In this document: in pieces, positions 1 to 5,450 of the stretch
How the letters are laid out: each line of letters opens with the position of its first letter
Position numbering within the stretch: the first letter of the stretch is position 1
Assembly: GCA_025458545.1 (NCBI GenBank)
Contig: JALOSH010000280.1
Location: 1 to 6,488 of the forward strand
Direction of reading: 5' to 3'
DNA: 6,488 bases
Source of the DNA: Hydrogenophaga sp.
Lineage (GTDB): Bacteria > Pseudomonadota > Gammaproteobacteria > Burkholderiales > Burkholderiaceae
The notes under the pieces: generated by a model
The model's input: the letters and a program-made list of their open reading frames with translations, nothing else
What the model was told of the DNA's origin: nothing
Database searches by the model: none
Program-made: the position numbers and the translations under genes

Positions 1-367
1 CGGGGTGAACGCCGACCAGGTCGACTACCTCAACGCGCACGGCACGTCCACGCCGCTGGGCGATGTGAACGAAACCAACGCCATCAAGGCCGCGCTGGGT
101 GACCACGCCAGGAGAACGGTGGTGAACTCCACCAAATCCATGACCGGGCATTTGCTGGGCGGAGCCGGCGGCATCGAGAGCGTGTTCACCGTGCTTGCGC
201 TCCACCACCAGAAAAGCCCGCCCACGATCAACCTGGACAACCAGGATCCCGACTGCGATCTGGACTACTGCGCCAACACCGCAAGAGACTTGAAGATCGA
301 GGTGGCCGTGAAGAACAATTTCGGCTTCGGCGGCACCAACGGCACCCTGGTTTTCAAGCGGATCTGA
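1..367 (+). CDS. fabF: 3-oxoacyl-[acyl-carrier-protein] synthase II (FabF), C-terminal part
   Basis: This is the 3' end of a beta-ketoacyl-ACP synthase II gene; the start lies outside the window and the first full codon begins at base 2. The enzyme works in the cytoplasm, condensing malonyl-ACP with a growing acyl-ACP in fatty acid elongation. About 121 residues are visible. They contain the two C-terminal catalytic signatures of the family: NAHGTSTPLGD, with the first active-site histidine, and KSMTGHLLGGAGG, with the conserved lysine and second histidine. The glycine-rich gate loop GFGGTNG lies near the C-terminus. The active-site cysteine would be upstream of the window. The ending (GTLVFKRI) matches the usual FabF C-terminus, so the gene is intact at this end. 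In Burkholderiales fabF usually follows acpP and precedes the rpoE module, as here. Identification is by motif recognition; FabF rather than FabB rests on the fit to E. coli FabF. Confidence 0.96.
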   Translation, partial: GVNADQVDYLNAHGTSTPLGDVNETNAIKAALGDHARRTVVNSTKSMTGHLLGGAGGIESVFTVLALHHQKSPPTINLDNQDPDCDLDYCANTARDLKIEVAVKNNFGFGGTNGTLVFKRI

Positions 368-413
368 AGTCCGGCGGTCTGTCCGCAGCGCCTGACCATC
401 CCGGAGCCCCCAC

Positions 414-881
414 ATGCGCAACGCCCCATCGGTGATGTACCCGGTGGGGCGTTGTGCTTTCTACGCACAGATCCTGGGGTGTCTGGCGGCACTGGGCGGG
501 CTGGCGGTCGCGTTTTCTCTGGCGACGATGGCGGATGCCGTATCGAAAACACAAGCGCCTCTGCTCGGCATCGGCCTGTGGCTTTTCTGGCTGGGCTTCG
601 CTGCCTGGAGCTGGCGCCGTTCGCCCATCGGGAGCCTGCAATGGGATGCGCTGGCCAGCGGCGCCAGCGCCGAACACCCATCGGGCGGCTGGCGGTGGCA
701 CAGCGACGCTTACCCGGAAGGGGTCTTGATGCAGCGCGTGGAACCGATGCTCGATCTGCAGACCCGCATGCTGCTGCGGCTGCGCAATGCAGACGCTGCG
801 ACCAGCTGGATCTGGGTTGAACAAAGCCACGATCCGGCCCGCTGGGACGATCTTCGGCGTGCTTTGAAGGCCCACGGTTGA
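414..881 (+). CDS. small inner-membrane protein with two membrane segments, possibly YgfX-like
   Basis: A 155-residue protein encoded 46 bases after fabF and 87 bases before the chosen rpoE start. A GGAG at 403-406 lies seven bases before the ATG at 414 and supports this start; M8 at 435 is an alternative. Two hydrophobic segments (about residues 16-37 and 49-67), separated by a short loop, form a probable membrane hairpin. A basic WRRSP follows, then a soluble tail rich in tryptophan. The tail carries LQWDAL, a LDLQTRMLLRLR strand-like stretch and WIWVEQSHDPARWDDLRRAL. This plan (N-terminal membrane hairpin, beta-rich tail, closing xDPxxWxxLRRAL) resembles the YgfX/CptA family, but the similarity is architectural and I cannot confirm it. 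Codon use looks like the neighbouring genes, which supports a real gene. Its place between fabF and rpoE suggests a conserved hypothetical of this locus; the function is unknown. A long hairpin overlaps its first 15 codons. Confidence 0.8.
   Translation: MRNAPSVMYPVGRCAFYAQILGCLAALGGLAVAFSLATMADAVSKTQAPLLGIGLWLFWLGFAAWSWRRSPIGSLQWDALASGASAEHPSGGWRWHSDAYPEGVLMQRVEPMLDLQTRMLLRLRNADAATSWIWVEQSHDPARWDDLRRALKAHG
416..457 (+). terminator. long GC-rich hairpin: weak fabF terminator or start-region structure
   Basis: Bases 416-428 pair with 445-457 (13 positions, one of them G-U), with a further three pairs 430-432/441-443 inside, leaving an eight-base loop. The core arms are CAACGCCCCA and TGGGGCGTTG. 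Only CTTTCT follows, so the U-tract is poor for an intrinsic terminator. It lies 49 bases after the fabF stop, a normal terminator position, but also inside the start of the 155-residue gene. It could end part of the fabF transcript, modulate translation of the next gene, or both. The pairing is seen directly; the role is inferred. Confidence 0.45.
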
Positions 882-968
882 GAGCCAGTCGCGCCGCTGC
901 GCCGACTCGTCGGGCAGAAGTGGAGCAGTCGATTGGGTTATATTTCCGGCGGCCCGATCCACACCTGC

Positions 969-1613
969 ATGACCACACCCGAAGACCATTTCTCACCCCC
1001 ACCACCCGACAGCGACGTCATGCTGGTTCAGCGCACGTTGGCAGGGGACCAAAGGGCGTTCGAGTTGCTGGTGATCAAGTACCAGCGTCGGGTGGAACGA
1101 CTGATCGGTCGCATGGTGCGCGACGTGGACCTGGTGCCCGATATCGCCCAGGAAACTTTCATACGCGCCTACCGGGCGCTGGGCCAGTTTCGCGGCGATG
1201 CCCAGTTCTACACCTGGCTGTACCGCATTGCCGTGAACACCGCCAAGAAGCAGCTGATGGAGCTCAAGCGCGACCCACTGGTGTTTCCGTCGCAAATGAA
1301 ATCGGCCGATGACGATGAAACTTCCTCGCCAGAACGCGAACTAAACGCCAATGCAGCCGACGCCGAAACCCCAGAGGCGGTGCTGGCCAGCAAAGAAATC
1401 GCCCAAGCCGTGAACGCCGCCATGGACGCACTCCCTGAAGAGTTGCGCATGGCGATCACCTTGCGGGAGATTGAAGGTTTGAGTTACGAAGAGATTGCCC
1501 AGGCGCTGGATTGCCCCATCGGAACGGTGCGCTCCCGAATCTTCCGGGCGCGCGAGGCCATATCGGCCCGTATCAAGCCGATGCTGGAGCGCCAGACCGG
1601 CAAACGCTGGTAA
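969..1613 (+). CDS. rpoE: RNA polymerase sigma factor RpoE (ECF, sigma-E/AlgU type)
   Basis: A 214-residue extracytoplasmic-function sigma factor that directs RNA polymerase to envelope-stress promoters. Region 2 (about residues 23-95) contains AFELLVIKYQRRV, the core-binding and -10-recognition stretch DIAQETFIRAYRAL, and FRGDAQFYTWLYRIAVNTAK, all very close to E. coli RpoE. A variable acidic linker spans about 112-140. Region 4 (about 150-200) has LPEELRMAITLREIEGLSYE followed by the helix-turn-helix CPIGTVRSRIFRAREAI, which reads the -35 element. The C-terminus KRW is typical of Burkholderiales RpoE. The ATG at 969 is chosen because it gives the usual length. No good Shine-Dalgarno precedes it; a TTG at 933 and an ATG at 1020 are alternatives, the latter leaving little before region 2. 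It is followed by its anti-sigma gene after 49 bases. I could not identify a sigma-E-type autoregulatory promoter upstream with confidence. Confidence 0.97.
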   Translation: MTTPEDHFSPPPPDSDVMLVQRTLAGDQRAFELLVIKYQRRVERLIGRMVRDVDLVPDIAQETFIRAYRALGQFRGDAQFYTWLYRIAVNTAKKQLMELKRDPLVFPSQMKSADDDETSSPERELNANAADAETPEAVLASKEIAQAVNAAMDALPEELRMAITLREIEGLSYEEIAQALDCPIGTVRSRIFRAREAISARIKPMLERQTGKRW

Positions 1614-1662
1614 AGACGCCAGCCGCCGTATCGAAGGGGTGGGTTGCTTTTTTTGAAAGTCG

Positions 1663-2343
1663 ATGATGAACGCCGAACGACACCTTGATCCGCAGACCTC
1701 GCCACTGGGCGTAAAGCGGCCGCACGCGCGCCGCGACAGCGACCGTGCGGTTGCCTTGTCGGCCTTGGCCGACGGCGAGATCGGCCCACTCGAACTCGAC
1801 AGCTTGCTGCAGGCCGGTGATGACCAGAGCGATGAGCGCTTCACATGGCACAGCTACCACGTGATCGGCGATGTGTTGCGAGGTTCTGCGCCAGCCGCCC
1901 CAGTGGTGTCACCGGAGGCTTTTCTGGCCGGCATCCAGTCACGTCTTCAAGTCGAACCGGTGCTGTCCGTTCCCGTGAACACGCTGCCCCAGGTGCGTGC
2001 GCCCGCTGCCAACGACGCCGTGTTCCGTTGGAAGTTGGTGGCCGGCGTGGCCTCACTGGCCGCCGTGATGGCTGTGAGCTGGGGCGTGCTCAGCGGCGCG
2101 CCGTCCTCAGCGGGTGGCACCGTCGGCCCACAGATGGCCTTGATGCAGACGTCCCCAGCGGCCGCGGTGGGCGACGCAGCGCCCGCGACGGTGCTGGTCA
2201 ACACCGACCGTGGCACCTTGATCCGAGATGCGCGTCTGGAGCAGTTGCTGGCCGAGCACCGCCAATTCGGCGGCATGTCGGCTTTGCAGATGCCTGCCGG
2301 CTTTTTGCGGGACGCCACCCATGACGTTGATCCCAAGCGCTGA
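1663..2343 (+). CDS. rseA: anti-sigma-E factor RseA (MucA type)
   Basis: A 226-residue single-pass inner-membrane protein that sequesters RpoE. The cytoplasmic N-terminal anti-sigma domain (about residues 28-73) shows the family pattern LSALADGEIGPLELDSLL, then WHSYHVIGDVLRG. A linker precedes one membrane helix at about 123-145 (FRWKLVAGVASLAAV and following). The periplasmic tail ends with the motif RGTLIRDARLEQLLAEHRQ and ALQMPAGFLRDAT, probably the RseB-contact region by analogy with RseA and MucA. In the family, stress triggers DegS-type cleavage in the periplasm and then RseP-type cleavage in the membrane, releasing the sigma factor. Two adjacent ATGs (1663, 1666) are possible starts; only a weak GAAAG precedes them. 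It sits between rpoE and rseB in the standard order. Length is close to the usual range and no key element looks missing. Confidence 0.94.
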   Translation: MMNAERHLDPQTSPLGVKRPHARRDSDRAVALSALADGEIGPLELDSLLQAGDDQSDERFTWHSYHVIGDVLRGSAPAAPVVSPEAFLAGIQSRLQVEPVLSVPVNTLPQVRAPAANDAVFRWKLVAGVASLAAVMAVSWGVLSGAPSSAGGTVGPQMALMQTSPAAAVGDAAPATVLVNTDRGTLIRDARLEQLLAEHRQFGGMSALQMPAGFLRDATHDVDPKR

Positions 2344-2402
2344 CACCCCGCCATGACACTGGTTTTTCCGCTTCACGTATCTCGCTCTCACCGCACACCG
2401 GC

Positions 2403-2426
2403 GGCTCCTCGCGGGAGCCTGCTCCC
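2403..2426 (+). promoter_or_regulatory. competing hairpins over the rseB ribosome binding site
   Basis: The likely Shine-Dalgarno of rseB, GGGAG at 2413-2417 (ten bases before the ATG at 2428), can pair in two mutually exclusive ways. Upstream, GGCTCC (2403-2408) pairs with GGAGCC (2414-2419) around a five-base loop. Downstream, GGGAG (2413-2417) pairs with CTCCC (2422-2426) around a four-base loop. Either would hide the ribosome binding site and lower RseB synthesis relative to RseA. The pairings are visible; a regulatory role is inferred, and short GC-rich pairings are common in such genomes. Confidence 0.35.
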
Positions 2427-2427
2427 G

Positions 2428-3423
2428 ATGGCCATGGGTCGCTGGTCGGCATGGGCCATGCTGGTGGTGGCGTGGTCGCTTTGCCTGCCGGTGCATGCCC
2501 AGAGTTCGGCGCAGGCACCCACACGCACGGTGAACGATTGGCTCGCGCGCATGCATGAGGCGTCTCGCCAGCGGGCCTATATGGGCACGTTGGTGGTCTC
2601 GTCCGGTTCCACCATGTCGGCTTCTCGCATCTGGCATGTCTGTGATGGGGCGCAGCAAATGGAGCGGGTCGAAACGCTGACAGGTGCGCCCCGCACCACC
2701 ATCCGGCGGGACAACGAGGTGATCACCTTTGTGCCCGAGACCAAAAGGGCCTGGGTGGAGAAGCGCGAGTCGCTGGGGCTCTTTCCCGCCTTGCTCCGCA
2801 CTCCCAGCAACCAAATTCCCGATTTCTACGGAACGCGGGAGGGTGGATCGGAGCGGGTGGCGGGCCACCTCGCAGAGGTCGTTGAAATCCTGCCCAAGGA
2901 CACGCTGCGTTTCGGATACCGCATCTGGACGGAGAAAAAAACCGGGTTGGTGGTGAAGATGCAGACCCTGGGTGAACAGGGGGCTGTTCTTGAGCAGGTG
3001 GCGTTCACCGAGTTGCAGCTGGATGCGCCGGTGCGGATGGACCAACTCCAGCAGCAGATGAGAGACACCAAGGGCTACGAGGTGCAAAAGCCACTGCTGA
3101 AAAAGACCACCCCCGAGGCCGAAGGCTGGCGGTTGAAAGAGTCTGTGCCCGGGTTTTTGTCCATGAGTTGTCACACCCGCAAAAGCGAAAAGCCTGGTTC
3201 GGGCGTTGCACCCATGCAATGGGTATTCTCTGATGGCCTGACCTCGGTGTCGCTGTTTGTCGAGCCCTTCGATGCTGCGCTTCACACCCAGGAAAAAACC
3301 GCGGTCATGGGCGCCACGCACTCGCTCACCCGTCGCATCGGCGACCAGTGGCTGACCGCCATGGGCGAAGTTCCTCACGCGACCCTGCGCCGCTTTGCCA
3401 GTGCGCTGGAGAGAACGCGCTGA
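2428..3423 (+). CDS. rseB: periplasmic sigma-E regulator RseB (MucB)
   Basis: A 331-residue periplasmic protein that binds RseA and shields it from the first protease; in the family, envelope signals such as mislocalised lipoproteins or LPS release it. A clear signal peptide covers residues 1-24 (hydrophobic AMLVVAWSLCL, then PVHA before QSS). The N-terminal LolA-like domain (about 36-205) begins WLARMHEASRQRAYMGTLVV and includes RIWHVCDGAQQMERVE and GYRIWTEKKTGLVVKM. The C-terminal domain (about 235-331) has a WRLKESVPGF start and QWVFSDGLTSVSLFVEPFD, characteristic of MucB/RseB. The ATG at 2428 is preferred over the in-frame ATG at 2353: it has GGGAG ten bases upstream, gives a compact signal peptide and brings the length close to E. 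coli RseB (318). The extra 25 codons from 2353 have no Shine-Dalgarno and relatively A/T-ending codons. The next gene starts 79 bases after the stop. Confidence 0.92.
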   Translation: MAMGRWSAWAMLVVAWSLCLPVHAQSSAQAPTRTVNDWLARMHEASRQRAYMGTLVVSSGSTMSASRIWHVCDGAQQMERVETLTGAPRTTIRRDNEVITFVPETKRAWVEKRESLGLFPALLRTPSNQIPDFYGTREGGSERVAGHLAEVVEILPKDTLRFGYRIWTEKKTGLVVKMQTLGEQGAVLEQVAFTELQLDAPVRMDQLQQQMRDTKGYEVQKPLLKKTTPEAEGWRLKESVPGFLSMSCHTRKSEKPGSGVAPMQWVFSDGLTSVSLFVEPFDAALHTQEKTAVMGATHSLTRRIGDQWLTAMGEVPHATLRRFASALERTR

Positions 3424-3502
3424 GGTTCTGTGAGCGTGTTGCCTGCTGGGGCGGCGTGCTGTTCACGCCTTCGGTTTCTGTGTATCTCGATATAGGAATG
3501 TC

Positions 3503-3886
3503 ATGATGCTGCGTCCTCGGACTCTTCGGCCCACTGTGGCCATGATCAACGCCGCCGTGCTCGCCACCGCAGGGTTGCTGGCGCACGCACCCGCCGCCGC
3601 CCAGGCCGTTCCGGCGGCGCCCAGCAGCGTGCGCGGGCTTCCCGATTTCACCGATCTGGTGGATCTGGTCGGGCCATCGGTGGTCAACATCCGCACCCTG
3701 GAGAAGGCCAGCAATTCGCGGCCGCTACCGGGACCGACGAGCAGATGCTGGAGTTCTTCCGGCGCTTTGGCATCCCGGTTCCACCGGGCGCCACCCCACG
3801 CACGCCGCGGCGTGATCGTGGAGACTCCGAGGAGGCACAACCCCGTGGCGTGGGTTCCGGTTTCATTCTCAGTGCCGATGGCCTGA
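3503..3886 (+). pseudogene. mucD: N-terminal fragment of the Do-family protease gene (signal peptide end of mucD), frameshifted
   Basis: This reading frame holds the start of the periplasmic protease whose body continues in another frame from about 3721. AGGA at 3494-3497 precedes the two adjacent ATGs at 3503 and 3506. Residues 1-34 form a signal peptide (basic start LRPRTLRP, hydrophobic INAAVLATAGLLAHA, cleavage near AAAQA). Residues 46-69, including LPDFTDLVDLVGPSVVNIRT, are the conserved entry into the protease domain of MucD/DegQ proteins. After about residue 73 (base 3721) the frame loses all family resemblance and runs through arginine- and serine-rich sequence to a stop at 3884-3886. 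As given, it would make a 127-residue exported peptide without catalytic residues. Either one base is missing from the sequence near 3719-3724 or the gene is truly broken. Confidence 0.85.
3713..3726 (+). other. frameshift site in mucD (one base missing at a GC-rich palindrome)
   Basis: The family-like reading passes from the upstream frame (...TLEKASNSR, last codon CGG at 3719-3721) to the downstream frame (AATGTDEQMLEFF..., first codon GCC at 3721-3723), so base 3721 would have to be used twice. One extra G in CGGCC would restore a continuous gene of about 495 residues, normal for Do proteases. The site contains the palindrome GCGGCCGC (3718-3725), a context prone to sequencing or assembly error. 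No canonical slippery heptamer is visible, so programmed frameshifting is unlikely. Confidence 0.8.
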
Positions 3887-4989
3887 TCATGACCAACGCC
3901 CATGTGGTCGAGGGGGCGGACGAACTGATCGTCACACTGCCCGACAAGCGCGAATACAAGGCCAAGATCGTCGGCAGCGACCGGCGTACCGACGTGGCCG
4001 TGGTGAAAATCGAAGCCAGTGGCTTGCCCGCGGTCCGCATCGGCGATGTGAACCGGCTGCGGGTGGGCGAATGGGTGATGGCGATCGGTTCGCCCTTCGG
4101 CCTGGAGAACACCGTGACCGCCGGCATTGTGAGCGCCAAGAAGCGCGACACCGGCGATTTCCTGCCCTTCATCCAGACCGACGTGGCGATCAACCCGGGC
4201 AACTCCGGTGGCCCGCTCATCAACATGCGCGGTGAGGTGGTGGGCATCAACAGCCAGATTTATTCGCGCTCGGGAGGCTTCCAGGGCATCTCGTTTGCCA
4301 TTCCCATCGACGAAGCGGTGAGGGTGTCGGACCAGCTCAGGACCTCCGGCCGGGTGACCCGGGGTCGCATCGGGGTGCAGATCGACCAGGTCAGCAAAGA
4401 AGTGGCCGAATCGATCGGCCTGGGTGCGCCGCGCGGGGCGCTGGTGCGTGGCGTGGAGCCGAACTCACCCGCAGCCAAAGCAGGTGTGGAGCCGGGCGAC
4501 ATCATCCTCAAATTTGACGGCAAGGACATCGACAAGTCGGTGGACCTGCCGCGCCTGGTGGGCAACACCAAGCCGGGCAGCAAGAGCACGCTCTCCGTGT
4601 TTCGTCGTGGTGGTCAGCGCGAACTGACGGTGACGGTCGCCGAGGTCGAACCCGAGCGGACCGAGCGCAGGGCTGCGGCCCCCGAGCCCGCCAAGCCTCA
4701 GTCCTCTGCGGTCGCGCAGTCGCTGGGTCTGACGCTGGCCGATCTGTCGGCGGCACAAAAGAAAGACCTCGATCTGGCAGGCGGCGTGCGCGTGATGACG
4801 GCCGAAGGGCCTGCTGCCCGCGCAGGTCTGCGAGAAGGCGATGTGATCGTGGCCGTGGCCAACACCGAGGTCACGGGCATCAAGGATTTCGAGGCGGCCG
4901 TGGCCAAACTCGACAAGACGCGCCCGGTGAACGTGCTGTTCCGCCGCGGTGAATGGGCCCAGTACGCGGTGATTCGACCCGCCCGCTGA
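3745..4989 (+). CDS. mucD: Do-family periplasmic serine protease/chaperone (MucD/DegP/DegQ type), catalytic and PDZ portion
   Basis: This frame carries the body of a trypsin-like HtrA protease that degrades or refolds damaged envelope proteins. From the first ATG here (414 residues) the catalytic triad is intact: H53 in TNAHVVEGADE, D83 in RTDVAVVK and S154 in NPGNSGGP. PDZ1 spans about 205-300, including GALVRGVEPNSPAAKAGVEP and GDIILKFDGK. A charged linker (about 302-322) leads to PDZ2 (about 325-414), with GPAARAGLREGDVIVAVAN. The short stretch before GSGF suggests a DegQ/MucD-like short LA loop. The ATG at 3745 is only the first start codon in this frame: no good Shine-Dalgarno precedes it, and homology extends upstream to 3721. 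The natural protein probably starts at 3503 or 3506 in the other frame with a signal peptide. If translation truly began at 3745, the protease would lack export and probably stay in the cytoplasm. It closes the rpoE-rseA-rseB cluster; a strong terminator follows. Confidence 0.92.
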   Translation: MLEFFRRFGIPVPPGATPRTPRRDRGDSEEAQPRGVGSGFILSADGLIMTNAHVVEGADELIVTLPDKREYKAKIVGSDRRTDVAVVKIEASGLPAVRIGDVNRLRVGEWVMAIGSPFGLENTVTAGIVSAKKRDTGDFLPFIQTDVAINPGNSGGPLINMRGEVVGINSQIYSRSGGFQGISFAIPIDEAVRVSDQLRTSGRVTRGRIGVQIDQVSKEVAESIGLGAPRGALVRGVEPNSPAAKAGVEPGDIILKFDGKDIDKSVDLPRLVGNTKPGSKSTLSVFRRGGQRELTVTVAEVEPERTERRAAAPEPAKPQSSAVAQSLGLTLADLSAAQKKDLDLAGGVRVMTAEGPAARAGLREGDVIVAVANTEVTGIKDFEAAVAKLDKTRPVNVLFRRGEWAQYAVIRPAR

Positions 4990-5026
4990 CCCAGCCGACC
5001 CTGGCGCCCGGGCCCAAATGACCCCG

Positions 5027-5056
5027 AACCCCGAGCGGGATTCGGGGTTTTTCTTT
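5027..5056 (+). terminator. intrinsic terminator after mucD
   Basis: AACCCCGA (5027-5034) pairs with TCGGGGTT (5042-5049) around a seven-base loop, followed by a T-rich tail TTTCTTT. A second copy of the left arm (ACCCCGAA, 5021-5028) can pair with TTCGGGGT (5041-5048) instead. The stem starts 37 bases after the mucD stop and most likely ends the rpoE-rseA-rseB-mucD transcript. Confidence 0.85.
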
Positions 5057-5138
5057 GGGTGGTGGTCGATTTGCCACAGCTGTTTTGAGGGGTGCAGCAT
5101 GCGCCAAGACCCGAGAAAGTCAGTGGGCGCTTACAAGT

Positions 5139-5170
5139 TTGCGAAATCGCAGGGTGCAATTCGATAAAAT
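5139..5170 (+). promoter_or_regulatory. candidate sigma-70 promoter for the mucD-lepA intergenic transcript
   Basis: TTGCGA (5139-5144) resembles a -35 element (four of six bases of TTGACA). After 18 bases comes GATAAA, read on as GATAAAAT (5163-5170), a -10-like AT-rich block. It lies downstream of the mucD terminator and upstream of a second strong terminator, so a transcript from it would span about 5177-5450. lepA transcription could also begin here only if that terminator is read through. The match is moderate and no start site is known. Confidence 0.35.
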
Positions 5171-5238
5171 CCAACGGTTTGGCGCGCGATTGGTGCGCTC
5201 ATCCGATGTCAGTGTTCACGATGCGGGAAGTGCACAGC

Positions 5239-5294
5239 TTGTCCATATGCCATCCACAGATGGCCCACAAGAAGCGCTTTTCGGCTGTGGACAA
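5239..5294. repeat. inverted pair of DnaA-box-like motifs
   Basis: TGTGGACAA at 5286-5294 is, on the minus strand, TTGTCCACA, an exact fit to the DnaA-box consensus TTRTCCACA. TTGTCCATA at 5239-5247, in the opposite orientation, differs at one base, and a weaker copy (CCATCCACA, 5250-5258) lies between. The motifs TTGTCCA and TGGACAA form a seven-base inverted repeat. Binding by DnaA is only a possibility; chance occurrence of nine-base motifs is common. Confidence 0.3.
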
Positions 5295-5419
5295 ATTGTT
5301 GATATGTTTCATGTTGCTGCGCTGCAACAGACCACGGCGGGCGATCCGAGGGTGTGCATTCCGGGCTTTTTGCCTACAATGAAACCCCAACTATCGCAGT
5401 TGCCATTGATTGTTGGTTA

Positions 5420-5450
5420 GGGCGCGTCAACAGCTGACGCGCCCTTTTTT
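5420..5450 (+). terminator. strong intrinsic terminator upstream of lepA
   Basis: GGGCGCGTCA (5420-5429) pairs perfectly with TGACGCGCCC (5435-5444), ten base pairs around the loop ACAGC, followed directly by six T (5445-5450). This is a textbook Rho-independent terminator in plus-strand orientation. No protein gene ends just before it, apart from an implausible open frame whose stop (5418-5420) touches the stem, so it probably ends a small RNA or acts in front of lepA as a barrier or attenuator. Confidence 0.85.

Larger units (their letters stand above)
5177..5450 (+). ncRNA. candidate non-coding RNA, or otherwise unexplained intergenic stretch before lepA
   Basis: No convincing protein gene lies between the mucD terminator and lepA. 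The overlapping open frames here (for example up to 121 codons ending at 5420) have irregular codon use and resemble no family I know. The stretch is visibly less GC-rich than the flanking genes. It contains hairpins at 5249-5264 (GCCATC/GATGGC), 5312-5329 (TGTTGC/GCAACA) and 5388-5402 (CAACT/AGTTG), and ends in a strong terminator at 5420-5450. A terminator here without a gene before it implies a transcript that needs ending. Two starts are possible: the promoter at 5139-5170, giving an RNA of about 270 bases, or a -10-like TACAAT at 5375-5380 lacking a good -35, giving an RNA of roughly 64 bases. It does not look like 6S, SRP, RNase P or tmRNA. The existence of the RNA is inference from signals only. 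Confidence 0.35.

Noticed and set aside
878..883. TTGAGA at the end of the small membrane protein gene as a -35 box.
   Set aside because: No -10-like sequence lies at a workable distance; the following bases are GC-rich.
939..944. TATATT upstream of rpoE as a -10 element of an rpoE promoter.
   Set aside because: No acceptable -35 lies 16-18 bases upstream, and no sigma-E-type GGAACTT...TC motif was found nearby.
265..1005. Minus-strand open frames of 211 and 246 codons opposite the small membrane protein gene.
   Set aside because: They are arginine- and proline-rich shadow translations typical of the wrong strand in GC-rich DNA; the plus-strand frame has a ribosome binding site and sensible membrane segments.
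2107..3378. A 423-codon open frame on the minus strand opposite rseA and rseB.
   Set aside because: It mirrors two well-recognised genes, its translation resembles no family, and long antisense open frames are expected in GC-rich coding DNA.
3713..3726. The 14 bases AATTCGCGGCCGCT look like the core of an EcoRI-NotI cloning adapter, exactly at the mucD frameshift.
   Set aside because: Family resemblance continues on both sides with only one base missing and nothing inserted, so an adapter junction is unlikely; the match is probably coincidence in GC-rich DNA.
3713..3745. Programmed -1 ribosomal frameshifting in mucD.
   Set aside because: No slippery heptamer in the correct phase is present, and this protease family is not known to use frameshifting.
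5055..5420. Open frames of 121 and 96 codons in the mucD-lepA interval as possible genes.
   Set aside because: They overlap a terminator and promoter-like elements, have irregular codon use and no recognisable domain, and there is no clear ribosome binding site.
5379..5420. A 13-codon leader peptide ([13 protein letters not shown]) ending at the terminator stem, as in transcription attenuation of lepA.
   Set aside because: Its start codon overlaps the TACAAT -10-like box, so that promoter would not transcribe it; there is no ribosome binding site, no run of one amino acid and no alternative anti-terminator pairing seen.
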